DNA of 5,965 bases from an uncultured Clostridia bacterium (GCA_934776915.1 CAKVNA010000054.1:1-5965), one strand, 5' to 3'; counted from the first letter of the stretch, positions 1-5,839 are shown. The notes: generated from the sequence alone by a model not told the origin. Translations and numbers: made by a program.

Positions 1-1070
1 CGATTGTCCTCACTGGCGGTGGAACTGGCGGGCATGTTATTCCAAACATCAGCCTCATTCCCCTTTTAAGAAAACATTTTGACCGTATCTGCTACATTGG
101 TGGAACGGGAATAGAAAAGGAACTTATTTCACATGAAAAGAATGTGGAGTATTATGAAATTCCCACACACAAATTTGTTAGGAAGAATATTTTAAAAAAC
201 ATTTTTCTTCCCTTTAAAGTCTTATCTACAAGTTTTAAGTGCAAAAAGATTTTAAAAGAGCTTTCGCCCTCTGTTGTATTTTCAAAGGGCGGATATGTGG
301 CTTTCCCCGTCTGTCTTGGGGCGAAATTTGCAAAAATTCCCGTTATTGGACATGAATCTGACCTAACACTTGGCATGGCAAACAAATGGATTGCAAAACT
401 GTCAAAAACATTCTGCACCACATTTCCTCAAACGGCAAAACCCCTAAAAAACGGAGTGTTTACAGGCTCACCCATTAGGGAGCAACTCTTTCATGGTGAC
501 AAGCAAAAAGGCATAAAAATATGTTCACTTTGTGACACTTCAAGGCCATATATCCTAATAACTGGTGGCTCAACGGGAGCAAAAGACCTAAATGATGTGG
601 TGTTTGCCGCAGTGCCAACATTGTGTGAAAAATATAATGTAATTCACCTTGTGGGAAGAAATAAATTTAATTCTCAAATTTCTCACAAAAATTATTATCA
701 AGCGGAATTTTGCTATGAAATTGAACATCTTTTTGCCTTAGCCGATGTTGTTGTGTCACGCAGTGGCTCGGGGGCAATTTGCGAACTTCTTGCACTCAAA
801 AAGCCCATGATTTTGGTGCCACTTCCAAAAGGCAATTCTCGTGGCGACCAAGTAGAAAATGCCGAATATTTTAAATCTCAAAACTTTGCAACGGTGATAA
901 ATCAATGCGACTTGACACCCAAAGTGTTATGCACGGAAATTGAAAAAACGCTCCAAAACAGAAAAACAATAGTCACCGCCATGGAAAGTTCCACCGCCAC
1001 CACCCTCACCCACGGCACGCAAAACATTGTATCAGAAATTTTAAAAATCACCGCCCCAAAAAAACATTAA
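1..1070 (+). CDS. murG: MurG, UDP-GlcNAc:lipid I N-acetylglucosaminyltransferase (5' end outside window)
   Basis: MurG adds GlcNAc from UDP-GlcNAc to lipid I, making lipid II on the inner face of the membrane during peptidoglycan synthesis. The frame is open from base 3 (about 355 codons to the stop), so only the first few residues are missing; total length would match the usual ~355-365. The GTG at 144 lies inside the gene and is not the start. Family motifs, counting base 3 as residue 1: the N-terminal glycine loop GGGTGGHV (5-12), SKGGYVAFP (94-102), HESDLTLG (117-124, a Firmicutes-type variant of HEQNAVPG), GGSTGA (188-193, usually GGSQGA), SRSGSGAICE with the ribose-binding Glu (252-261), and GDQVENA with the Gln and Asn of the QxxNA motif (281-287). 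Both Rossmann halves of the GT-B (GT28) fold are complete. No signal peptide is expected; the protein is peripheral to the membrane. It is followed directly by a strong terminator. Identification is very secure. Confidence 0.98.
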   Translation, partial: IVLTGGGTGGHVIPNISLIPLLRKHFDRICYIGGTGIEKELISHEKNVEYYEIPTHKFVRKNILKNIFLPFKVLSTSFKCKKILKELSPSVVFSKGGYVAFPVCLGAKFAKIPVIGHESDLTLGMANKWIAKLSKTFCTTFPQTAKPLKNGVFTGSPIREQLFHGDKQKGIKICSLCDTSRPYILITGGSTGAKDLNDVVFAAVPTLCEKYNVIHLVGRNKFNSQISHKNYYQAEFCYEIEHLFALADVVVSRSGSGAICELLALKKPMILVPLPKGNSRGDQVENAEYFKSQNFATVINQCDLTPKVLCTEIEKTLQNRKTIVTAMESSTATTLTHGTQNIVSEILKITAPKKH

Positions 1071-1097
1071 AAAAGACAGCATATGCTGTCTTTTTTT
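1069..1097. terminator. Bidirectional intrinsic terminator between convergent murG and ATPase genes
   Basis: A perfect 16-base palindrome, GACAGCATATGCTGTC (1075-1090), is flanked by six A on the left (1069-1074) and seven T on the right (1091-1097). The RNA from either strand forms a GACAGC/GCTGTC stem, with ATAT as the loop, followed by a U tract. It starts within the murG stop codon. On the other strand its base lies against the ATPase stop codon (1096-1098), so the murG U tract overlaps that codon. The one element therefore probably serves both genes. Confidence 0.9.
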
Positions 1098-2010
1098 ACT
1101 TTAAAAATAACCTTTCATTTTCTTTAAAAAACTTAAAATATGTTTTTGTATTTTCCAGTTCCCACCATTTTTTGACATCAACAGGAATGCTATCTAAATC
1201 ATAAATTTTTGCCCCCGGCAAAGCCAAAACAAATGGTGAATGAGTTGCAATGACAAACTGGCAACCGCAGTATCTTGCTTTTCTGTAAATAACACCAACC
1301 AATTCTTGTTGGAATTTTGGCGATAAACTATTTTCCGGTTCGTCCAAGCAATATAAGCAATCGTTTGTCAATTTATTGGCAAAATAGTCGATAGCCGTTT
1401 CGCCATTGCTGTTTAGTTTGACTTCCTTCCCCGCCATTTTATACAAATATTTTCTTCGAGAAAGTGATTTTTTTCTAGCGTTAACTTGCTTATAAAACTC
1501 CTCATAATTTTCAAGTCCGTCGAGTCTTATTGTTTTGCCAAATTTAAGATGATACCACTCATCTCTCATTTCGTCCGTATTCTCGGCAATATCGCTATTG
1601 TTTTCCCTTGCGGTTAACATATAGTCAAAAATATCATCACTTGTTATTATTCTGCTGTTATGTGGCACAGATTTAATGACAAAACCGTTCTCGTCTTCTG
1701 CCATAACTATTTTGCACGCTTCAACATAATCGTCAAAAACCTCACTGCTATTGTATGGTGCAACCCGCTTTAATCCCACTTTTTCAGCGATAAGGTTCAA
1801 AAGAGTGCTTTTCCCCGAGCCATTCCCGCCATACAAAATAGTTATATTGCTAAAGTCAATTTCCGTTAGTTCTTTTTCCAAAAACAAACTGCATGGATAA
1901 ATATTGTCAATGTAGCCAAATGCTCCACCATTTTTATCCATTCTTCTCATGATTATTTTTTCTTCTGTTTCTTGTTGTGGCAAGATAAACTTCTCAAGAT
2001 ATTTGCTCAT
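1096..2010 (-). CDS. COG3910-type stand-alone AAA/ABC-fold ATPase
   Basis: This 304-residue soluble protein has an ABC/SMC-type nucleotide-binding fold. Walker A is GGNGSGKST (61-69), a signature-like SNGET lies at 201-205, Walker B is CLYCLDEPE (218-226) with the Asp-Glu pair, and the switch histidine is in IATHSP (254-259). The order, the LSPKFQ stretch after Walker B, LALPGAKIYDLDS after the H-loop, and the end ENERLFLK match the single-domain predicted ATPases of COG3910, whose role is not established. About 130 residues between Walker A and the signature are family-variable. There is no membrane segment and no fused nuclease domain. The start is the ATG at 2010: it has AAGGAG nine bases upstream, whereas the frame runs 24 codons further with no better site. 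It follows the 163-residue gene by 25 bases and is probably co-transcribed with it. The fold is secure; the biological role, possibly DNA-, RNA- or defence-related, is unknown. Confidence 0.88.
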   Translation of the reverse strand: MSKYLEKFILPQQETEEKIIMRRMDKNGGAFGYIDNIYPCSLFLEKELTEIDFSNITILYGGNGSGKSTLLNLIAEKVGLKRVAPYNSSEVFDDYVEACKIVMAEDENGFVIKSVPHNSRIITSDDIFDYMLTARENNSDIAENTDEMRDEWYHLKFGKTIRLDGLENYEEFYKQVNARKKSLSRRKYLYKMAGKEVKLNSNGETAIDYFANKLTNDCLYCLDEPENSLSPKFQQELVGVIYRKARYCGCQFVIATHSPFVLALPGAKIYDLDSIPVDVKKWWELENTKTYFKFFKENERLFLK

Positions 2011-2019
2011 AAACGCAAG

Positions 2020-2025
2020 CTCCTT
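2020..2025 (-). promoter_or_regulatory. Ribosome binding site that fixes the ATPase start
   Basis: The minus strand reads AAGGAG, then nine bases, then ATG (2010). This favours a 304-residue ATPase over the longer open frame that overlaps the upstream gene. The site lies within the 25-base intergenic gap, so the ATPase can be translated independently from the shared transcript. Confidence 0.8.
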
Positions 2026-2035
2026 TTTGAGAAAA

Positions 2036-2527
2036 TCACTCTCCCGTTGACATTTCTGTTGCCATGGACATTGCCATTTCAAAGCCTTGCATCATATCTT
2101 GCTCAAAGGCTGTGCCTTGTCCAAATTCGCTTGTAATTGTGGCAAGGAAACTTGAGGCAAGTGTTCCAAAGCCAGTCTTTGAGTTTGGGTCTGTGGAAGT
2201 GTTTGAAAACATATTCAAAAACACAGCACAAATTGTGTTCTTGGCAACATTATAAAAAAGTTGCTTTTTATCGCTAAGCAATGCAGTTTGCACAACAAAA
2301 ACTTCGTTGTTTGTAAACGACACATCTTGCCCGCCCACTTGCTCGGTGGTTATTTCAAGTTTAACAGGCACTTTTTTGTAAGTCATTCGCCTTTGTGGCA
2401 CAACTTTTGTCATAATAAATTGAACAGTCTTTGTTTCATAAAATCTAACACAATCTTTCAATGCCTCAACACGAGAGTTCACATCAAGTTCGCTCCAGTT
2501 GTTATATTCTTCAAAAACTTTTTCCAT
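2036..2527 (-). CDS. Unrecognised 163-residue protein, upstream partner of the ATPase
   Basis: I do not recognise the family. The protein is soluble, with no signal peptide and no convincing membrane helix. The N-terminal ~30 residues are acidic and probably helical (EKVFEEYNNWSELDVNSRVE). Residues 35-90 look like beta strands rich in Val, Thr and Lys. The C-terminal third is Gly/Ser/Thr/Phe-rich and ends in a methionine-rich, probably amphipathic stretch: M145, M146, M151, M153, M155 and M159 within the last 19 residues. The start is the ATG at 2527, supported by AAGGTGG six bases upstream; a longer frame from a TTG at 2548 lacks such support. It is the first gene of a two-gene unit with the ATPase, 25 bases apart, so it could be a regulator or partner of that ATPase, but only position supports this. 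The reading frame and leader make it a real gene with good confidence. Confidence 0.8.
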   Translation of the reverse strand: MEKVFEEYNNWSELDVNSRVEALKDCVRFYETKTVQFIMTKVVPQRRMTYKKVPVKLEITTEQVGGQDVSFTNNEVFVVQTALLSDKKQLFYNVAKNTICAVFLNMFSNTSTDPNSKTGFGTLASSFLATITSEFGQGTAFEQDMMQGFEMAMSMATEMSTGE

Positions 2528-2533
2528 ATTATC

Positions 2534-2540
2534 CCACCTT
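2534..2540 (-). promoter_or_regulatory. Ribosome binding site of the 163-residue protein
   Basis: The minus strand reads AAGGTGG, then GATAAT, then ATG (2527). The six-base spacing is ideal and selects this ATG over the upstream in-frame TTG. A short AGGC-TTCTT-GCCT hairpin lies just upstream in the leader; at four base pairs it is probably not significant. Confidence 0.8.
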
Positions 2541-2568
2541 TTAGGCAAGAAGCCTCGCCCAGTGTTTT

Positions 2569-2606
2569 ATTATAAGTATTTTACCACTTTTTTGCACGAA
2601 CTACAA
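2569..2606 (-). promoter_or_regulatory. Probable sigma-A promoter for the unknown protein/ATPase pair
   Basis: On the minus strand TTGTAG (2601-2606) is followed by 17 bases and then TAAAAT (2578-2583), preceded by TGG, an extended -10 form. A second -10-like TATAAT sits slightly downstream (2569-2574) with no good -35 at proper spacing. Transcription from here would give a leader of roughly 40 bases before the ATG at 2527. I see no U-tract terminator between the GH95-like gene and this point, so read-through from upstream is also possible. Confidence 0.55.
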
Positions 2607-2637
2607 GCATAAATAAGTTTTTTTGAAAAATATTTTC

Positions 2638-5154
2638 TTAACATTCAAAATATACTTTAATTTTCTTCTTTTTGTTTTTTCTAAGGTTAAGTCCCAAAAT
2701 TGCATTTTGCTGATAATCGAACAAAACACCCCTCACTTTTACTCTTTTTGTGCCACGAGGCATATAGACATTAACGGTTGTATCACTGCTTGATTTTAGC
2801 CTCATTCGCAAAACCCCACGGGTTGAAACCCACATTTCGCACACAACTCCGCCATCAAGTGGCACACCTCTTATGCTGCACTTTTTAAACTCTTTTGGAA
2901 AACTATCAAACAAAAATATATCGCTGCCGCATGATTTAATAAACATATTTTTAACACATGAAAAGAGCATGATATTTGTATCAAAGGGCAATTCCTTTTT
3001 GCTTCCAACAAGTCCAACTCCTTGCCCTAGTCTGTCATAAAGCGAAAACATCAAATTGCTTGACACAAAGTTTTTTATAAGTGTCTTTAAAATTTCATAG
3101 CCGTCACTTCCTTCTCCGCACGCAAAAAGTGCCAGCGCCATGCGACAGAGGTCATTTGAACGATATTTCCCCGTTGAATTTAAAAATCTGCTCTTGATAG
3201 AATTTGCAACCAGTGTTTCGTAATCTTTTTTGGCATCAAAACGCTTTGCTCCCACGCAATATGGCACAAGGTGAGAGATAAACGGCGAAGTTTCATCAGT
3301 TTCAAGTCCATTTAAGTTATATTCTTTAATAAGTCCAAAATTATCCACTTGCACATCAGGAACAAGTGACAATAATCTTTCAAATTTGTTTGAATTTTCT
3401 TCTTCCCCCAAAATTTGACAAACACTGGTTAATATTTTAAAAACGCTTTTTGCTGTTGCAAAATCAACCATAGGATTTGGTGAAAGGTAGAAAACTTTTC
3501 CCTTAGGTCTTGAATATGGCGAAATTCCATAAGGCGACTCGAGAGTTTTTGTTTGCTTGTTTTCCACCAAGAAATTTGAGTAAAATTCACCCGTTTTTAA
3601 CAAAAATTCATAAGATTTCTTAAGAAAATCTAAGTCAAGTGTCCTTAAATAGTGTTTATATACAAAAATGCACAAAAGTCCCGCAACATTGTTGTTAAAG
3701 AGGTTTTGCCCTTCAATAAGACTAGGCATTCCGTCTGTCTGTTGCAAACTTGGCACAAAAAGCCCTTCAAATCCAAACATTCTTTGGCATAAAGTTGTGT
3801 AATTGTCTATTTTTTCAAAATATTTATCAAAAAAGACCTCGGGGCTGACATTTCCACCAAAATATGACGGAAACATAAGATTTTCCAGTTGCAAAAAGTG
3901 ATTTGTCTGACCCAAGCACAAGTCAAACACCCCGCATGGGAAGTCAAACAGACTTACACCCGATATTGCAAACAAGTAGTTTCCAAATTTACATAGTTTT
4001 TCCACAAAATCAGATGTAACTTGCCCGCTTTTAGCCATTAAAATCATTTTTTCTACACAATCACATTCCCTTCCGCCAAGGTCAAGTTGTGGAAAGGACA
4101 TTTTGGTAGCAAAAATTTCTTTCTGCTCCAAAAACAACTTCTCATAACTATCTTTCATTTTTGAAACAACTTTTTGCGTATCAGACACACTTTTGTCGTC
4201 AGAATTTTCGCATACAAACACTTTTGCAAAGAGCAAAACTTCTTCTGCACCAAAAATTACAATTTTTTTGCCGTGTTTTTCAAAACTGCCGCCGCTTATG
4301 CAAAATTTAAGCACAATTCCCACTTTTTTATGGTCCGATGTGTGAGTTGTATAGGTCATAACATTTTCTTGCACATCAACTTCGTCATTCTCGTCATATT
4401 CCTTTGCATTTGCCACCCAAAAAGAGAAATTAACTTTCTTGCTGCCCGTGGAGGATATTCTATTCACGAAGAAGTCATTTCTGAACGAAACAAATGAGTT
4501 CCGCAAAATTGCACCTTTCTCGTCTTCAAAATATACTTTAACTTCACCCGTTTGTATATCAAGCGCCCTATAATAATCTGTCACACGACATGCAACTTCA
4601 AAGTCAAACTCCAAATTACACACCGCAATAGGTGTTTTTTCTATGCTTTTTGTGCCAGCGGACAAAATTTTGTCCACCATAACATTTTGTGCTTCAACAA
4701 ATTTCCCCTCCCCAACAAGCCGTTTTGTTTCCAAATATTCTGCCGCCACATCGGGGAAATTGTCTGTGTTTTCTTCACATTTTCCATTAAGTTCTACGCT
4801 TTTTTCCATTTCTATATCAGTTGCACTTTTTTCAGCAGAATTTACATCATTATCATGTGCTTGCAATATACTTTCATTCTCTTTGGGGGTGCTTTCTTGT
4901 GATTTGTTTGAATATGGGCAAAACATAGAACACCTGCACAAAGAGCAATTTTTGTCACAGTCAAAGTTGGATATTTTAGAATTGGTTGATAGTGTTTTTG
5001 TTTCATACAGTCCCGCCACGCAAAATCTGACAGTTTCCCTTTTTGCCCCGCCAAAAATCAACACTCCCGTTTGCCCATTGCCCAGTGGCAATGCTTCTTC
5101 CTTGCAAACGCTTGGTGTAACAAATTTCAAAATGCTTTTTCCATGTTTTTTCAC
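2638..5154 (-). CDS. GH95-like (alpha-L-fucosidase family) protein, catalytic residues apparently altered, with Cys-rich insert
   Basis: The gene encodes about 838 residues without a signal peptide, so it is probably cytosolic. Numbering is from the GTG at 5154. Similarity to GH95 enzymes is clear in pieces: EALPLGNGQTGVLIFGG (20-36); the sandwich-domain stretches EGKFVEAQN (149-157) and VTDYYRALDIQTGEVKV (191-207); then an (alpha/alpha)6-type region with GNYLFA (391-396), SPFISHLVPY (623-632) and SIRGVPLDGG (760-769). In Bifidobacterium AfcA, Glu566 is the general acid, with Asn421, Asn423 and Asp766 assisting. By eye the SPEN glutamate is replaced in GISPYS (543-548, Tyr at 547), the NxN asparagines fall in HFLQLEN (419-425) and are lost, and only the Asp-x-Asn of IDGN survives (FDTN, 724-727). 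Residues ~62-134 are an insert with five Cys followed by acidic low complexity. The GTG start has GGGGG five bases upstream; TTG 5166 and GTG 5160 are alternatives. Activity on fucosides is doubtful. Confidence 0.8.
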   Translation of the reverse strand: MKKHGKSILKFVTPSVCKEEALPLGNGQTGVLIFGGAKRETVRFCVAGLYETKTLSTNSKISNFDCDKNCSLCRCSMFCPYSNKSQESTPKENESILQAHDNDVNSAEKSATDIEMEKSVELNGKCEENTDNFPDVAAEYLETKRLVGEGKFVEAQNVMVDKILSAGTKSIEKTPIAVCNLEFDFEVACRVTDYYRALDIQTGEVKVYFEDEKGAILRNSFVSFRNDFFVNRISSTGSKKVNFSFWVANAKEYDENDEVDVQENVMTYTTHTSDHKKVGIVLKFCISGGSFEKHGKKIVIFGAEEVLLFAKVFVCENSDDKSVSDTQKVVSKMKDSYEKLFLEQKEIFATKMSFPQLDLGGRECDCVEKMILMAKSGQVTSDFVEKLCKFGNYLFAISGVSLFDFPCGVFDLCLGQTNHFLQLENLMFPSYFGGNVSPEVFFDKYFEKIDNYTTLCQRMFGFEGLFVPSLQQTDGMPSLIEGQNLFNNNVAGLLCIFVYKHYLRTLDLDFLKKSYEFLLKTGEFYSNFLVENKQTKTLESPYGISPYSRPKGKVFYLSPNPMVDFATAKSVFKILTSVCQILGEEENSNKFERLLSLVPDVQVDNFGLIKEYNLNGLETDETSPFISHLVPYCVGAKRFDAKKDYETLVANSIKSRFLNSTGKYRSNDLCRMALALFACGEGSDGYEILKTLIKNFVSSNLMFSLYDRLGQGVGLVGSKKELPFDTNIMLFSCVKNMFIKSCGSDIFLFDSFPKEFKKCSIRGVPLDGGVVCEMWVSTRGVLRMRLKSSSDTTVNVYMPRGTKRVKVRGVLFDYQQNAILGLNLRKNKKKKIKVYFEC

Positions 5155-5159
5155 ATTCA

Positions 5160-5164
5160 CCCCC
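5160..5164 (-). promoter_or_regulatory. Shine-Dalgarno-like GGGGG(TG) choosing a GTG start for the GH95-like gene
   Basis: The minus strand reads GGGGGTGAAT directly before GTG (5154). It matches the ideal GGAGGTG with one mismatch, with five bases between the G run and the start. The in-frame TTG at 5166 has no such site upstream, and GTG at 5160 lies inside the site, so 5154 is preferred with moderate confidence. Confidence 0.55.
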
Positions 5165-5172
5165 AAACATTA

Positions 5173-5283
5173 TTAGTATTTTATGAAATTGTTGTTAATA
5201 TATCCAAATAATGTCTTTTGCCTATCAGTTTTCTTCCATTGTGGCAATTCTGAAACAGCAGGATATCTTGCCCTTGAGGTCAT
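5173..5283 (-). CDS. Doubtful 36-residue ORF in the divergent intergenic region
   Basis: ATG at 5283 opens 36 codons ending in TAA at 5173-5175, upstream of and on the same strand as the GH95-like gene. The peptide starts MTSRARYPAVSELPQWKK and ends TLFGYINNNFIKY. Its composition is protein-like (mixed charged, aromatic and proline residues) rather than the Lys/Asn/Ile runs expected from AT-rich noise. Against it, the ATG has no convincing Shine-Dalgarno sequence (only GAG three bases upstream) and I recognise no family. It could be a leader peptide, a small gene, a gene remnant or chance. It would end 18 bases before the GTG at 5154, so translational coupling is conceivable. Confidence 0.25.
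   Translation of the reverse strand: MTSRARYPAVSELPQWKKTDRQKTLFGYINNNFIKY
5178..5207 (-). promoter_or_regulatory. Weak candidate promoter for the GH95-like gene
   Basis: On the minus strand TTGGAT (5202-5207) is followed by 18 bases and TAAAAT (5178-5183). The -10 is good but the -35 matches only TTG. Initiation here would leave a leader of under 20 bases, just enough for the GGGGG site. No clearly better minus-strand promoter was found between 5184 and 5387, so this is offered with low confidence. Confidence 0.3.
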
Positions 5284-5304
5284 ATTCTCATGCAAAAATA
5301 AATA

Positions 5305-5316
5305 TAAAAATTTTTA
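5305..5316. repeat. 12-base A/T palindrome TAAAAATTTTTA in the UP-element region
   Basis: The perfect palindrome TAAAAATTTTTA lies about 20 bases upstream of the -35 box of the HTH gene, in an almost pure A/T stretch (5293-5330). Such A/T tracts often act as UP elements or bend DNA. In AT-rich DNA a palindrome of this kind can also arise by chance. Confidence 0.3.
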
Positions 5317-5325
5317 GAAAATATA

Positions 5326-5337
5326 AAACATATGTTT
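5326..5337. promoter_or_regulatory. Candidate operator: palindrome AAACATATGTTT overlapping the -35 box
   Basis: This perfect 12-base inverted repeat ends two bases inside the TTGACA box (5336-5341) of the HTH gene promoter. A dimeric repressor bound here would block RNA polymerase, so it is a reasonable autoregulatory operator for the adjacent HTH protein. It also lies upstream of the divergent GH95-like gene. Only position and symmetry support the role. Confidence 0.45.
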
Positions 5338-5364
5338 GACATTAAAAATTTGTTGTGCTATAAT
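5336..5364 (+). promoter_or_regulatory. Consensus sigma-A promoter of the HTH regulator
   Basis: TTGACA (5336-5341), a 17-base spacer, and TATAAT (5359-5364) match the vegetative consensus at all 12 positions. TGC immediately before the -10 box also gives an extended -10. The region upstream is A/T-rich and could act as an UP element. Initiation near 5371 would leave a short leader, with AGGAG at 5377-5381 six bases before the ATG. It is an unusually strong promoter for a small regulator, which fits one that is repressed by its own product. Confidence 0.9.
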
Positions 5365-5387
5365 CATTTTGAAATTAGGAGAAAGAC

Positions 5388-5693
5388 ATGAAACAATATT
5401 TATCAATAGGAATTCTTATGGAACTTGCCGACAAAGGTTGTGTGACGGCAAGCAAACTAGCAAATAAATTTGAAATTTCAACACGAACAGTTTACAGATA
5501 TTTAAGTGAATTCGAAAGTGCTGGTATTCCCACCGAGTGCAAGCGTGGCAGAGGTGGAGGTGTTTGCATAATTAAGAACGCAACTCTTGAAAGTATGCTT
5601 CTAACTGAAAATGATAAAGCCCTTTTGCGACAAGCCCTTTCAATCTTGCCAGAGGAAAGCCAACAAGAATTATCCCAAAAACTCCGACTGTAA
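5388..5693 (+). CDS. Small HTH (HTH_11/DeoR-like) transcriptional regulator lacking a WYL domain
   Basis: This 101-residue protein matches the DNA-binding end of YafY/WYL-type regulators. A winged helix-turn-helix spans about residues 5-62: helices through LADKGCVTASKLANKFEISTRTVYRYL, with TRTVYRYL as the recognition helix, and a glycine-rich wing GRGGG (54-58). The following LTENDKALLRQAL (72-84) resembles the linker that normally leads to the WYL sensor domain, but the gene stops soon after. I see no WYL remnant in the AT-rich DNA downstream, so it is either a naturally short family member or an old truncation. The start is secure: AGGAG six bases upstream and a consensus promoter. It is divergent from the GH95-like gene across 233 bases and may regulate that gene and itself through the palindrome at 5326-5337; this is inference. 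No ligand-binding region is evident beyond the short C-terminal helix. Confidence 0.88.
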   Translation: MKQYLSIGILMELADKGCVTASKLANKFEISTRTVYRYLSEFESAGIPTECKRGRGGGVCIIKNATLESMLLTENDKALLRQALSILPEESQQELSQKLRL

Positions 5694-5785
5694 ACTGATT
5701 AAACGCTCTTTATTATTTTAAAAAATGCGAAATGAATTACATGTTTTGTTATAAATTACATCTATATATACAAATTAATTTAAAG

Positions 5786-5820
5786 AAAAAAACAAGACCA
5801 ACTTTTAGCCTTGTTTTTTG
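5786..5820. terminator. Intrinsic terminator between the HTH gene and the convergent right-edge gene
   Basis: AAAAAAACAAG (5786-5796) is complementary to CTTGTTTTTT (5810-5819), so each strand gives a stem followed by T residues. The hairpin is better in RNA from the minus strand, where CAAGGCU pairs with GGUCUUG through two G-U pairs around a seven-base loop. In plus-strand RNA those two positions are mismatches. It therefore probably serves chiefly the minus-strand gene that stops at 5840, and only weakly the HTH gene. Between 5694 and 5785 I see only AT-rich spacer with no gene. Confidence 0.7.
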
Positions 5821-5839
5821 TTTTTCTATGCCAAGCAGT

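Noticed and set aside
144..146. GTG as a possible murG start
   Set aside because: The frame continues upstream to base 3 and encodes the essential N-terminal GGGTGGHV loop, so this codon is internal.
152..421. An 89-codon minus-strand frame within murG
   Set aside because: It is fully antisense to conserved MurG motifs.
2011..2082. N-terminal extension of the ATPase, overlapping the upstream gene
   Set aside because: The internal ATG at 2010 has AAGGAG at ideal spacing and the extra 24 residues look unlike an ATPase N-terminus.
2064..2575. Plus-strand frames of 63 and 104 codons opposite the 163-residue gene
   Set aside because: The minus-strand gene has a good ribosome binding site and promoter, while these frames have neither and show no recognisable domain.
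2628..2640. GAAAATATTTTTC inverted repeat after the GH95-like stop as a terminator
   Set aside because: It is an A/T-only stem without GC pairs or a following U tract on the minus strand, so it is unlikely to terminate transcription.
4643..5176. A 177-codon plus-strand frame opposite the start of the GH95-like gene, and smaller ones at 4174-4497 and 4552-4902
   Set aside because: They lie antisense to a frame with clear GH95 similarity, lack ribosome binding sites and have Ser/Phe/Cys/His-biased composition expected of the reverse strand of a Lys/Glu/Asn-rich gene.
1096..5693. A defence island, mobile element or CRISPR-linked system
   Set aside because: There is no transposase, integrase, repeat array, nuclease or toxin motif. 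The ATPase alone is not evidence of defence.
5694..5785. A continuation of the HTH protein (WYL domain) after a frameshift
   Set aside because: The downstream DNA is AT-rich with frequent stops in all frames and no WYL-like residues.
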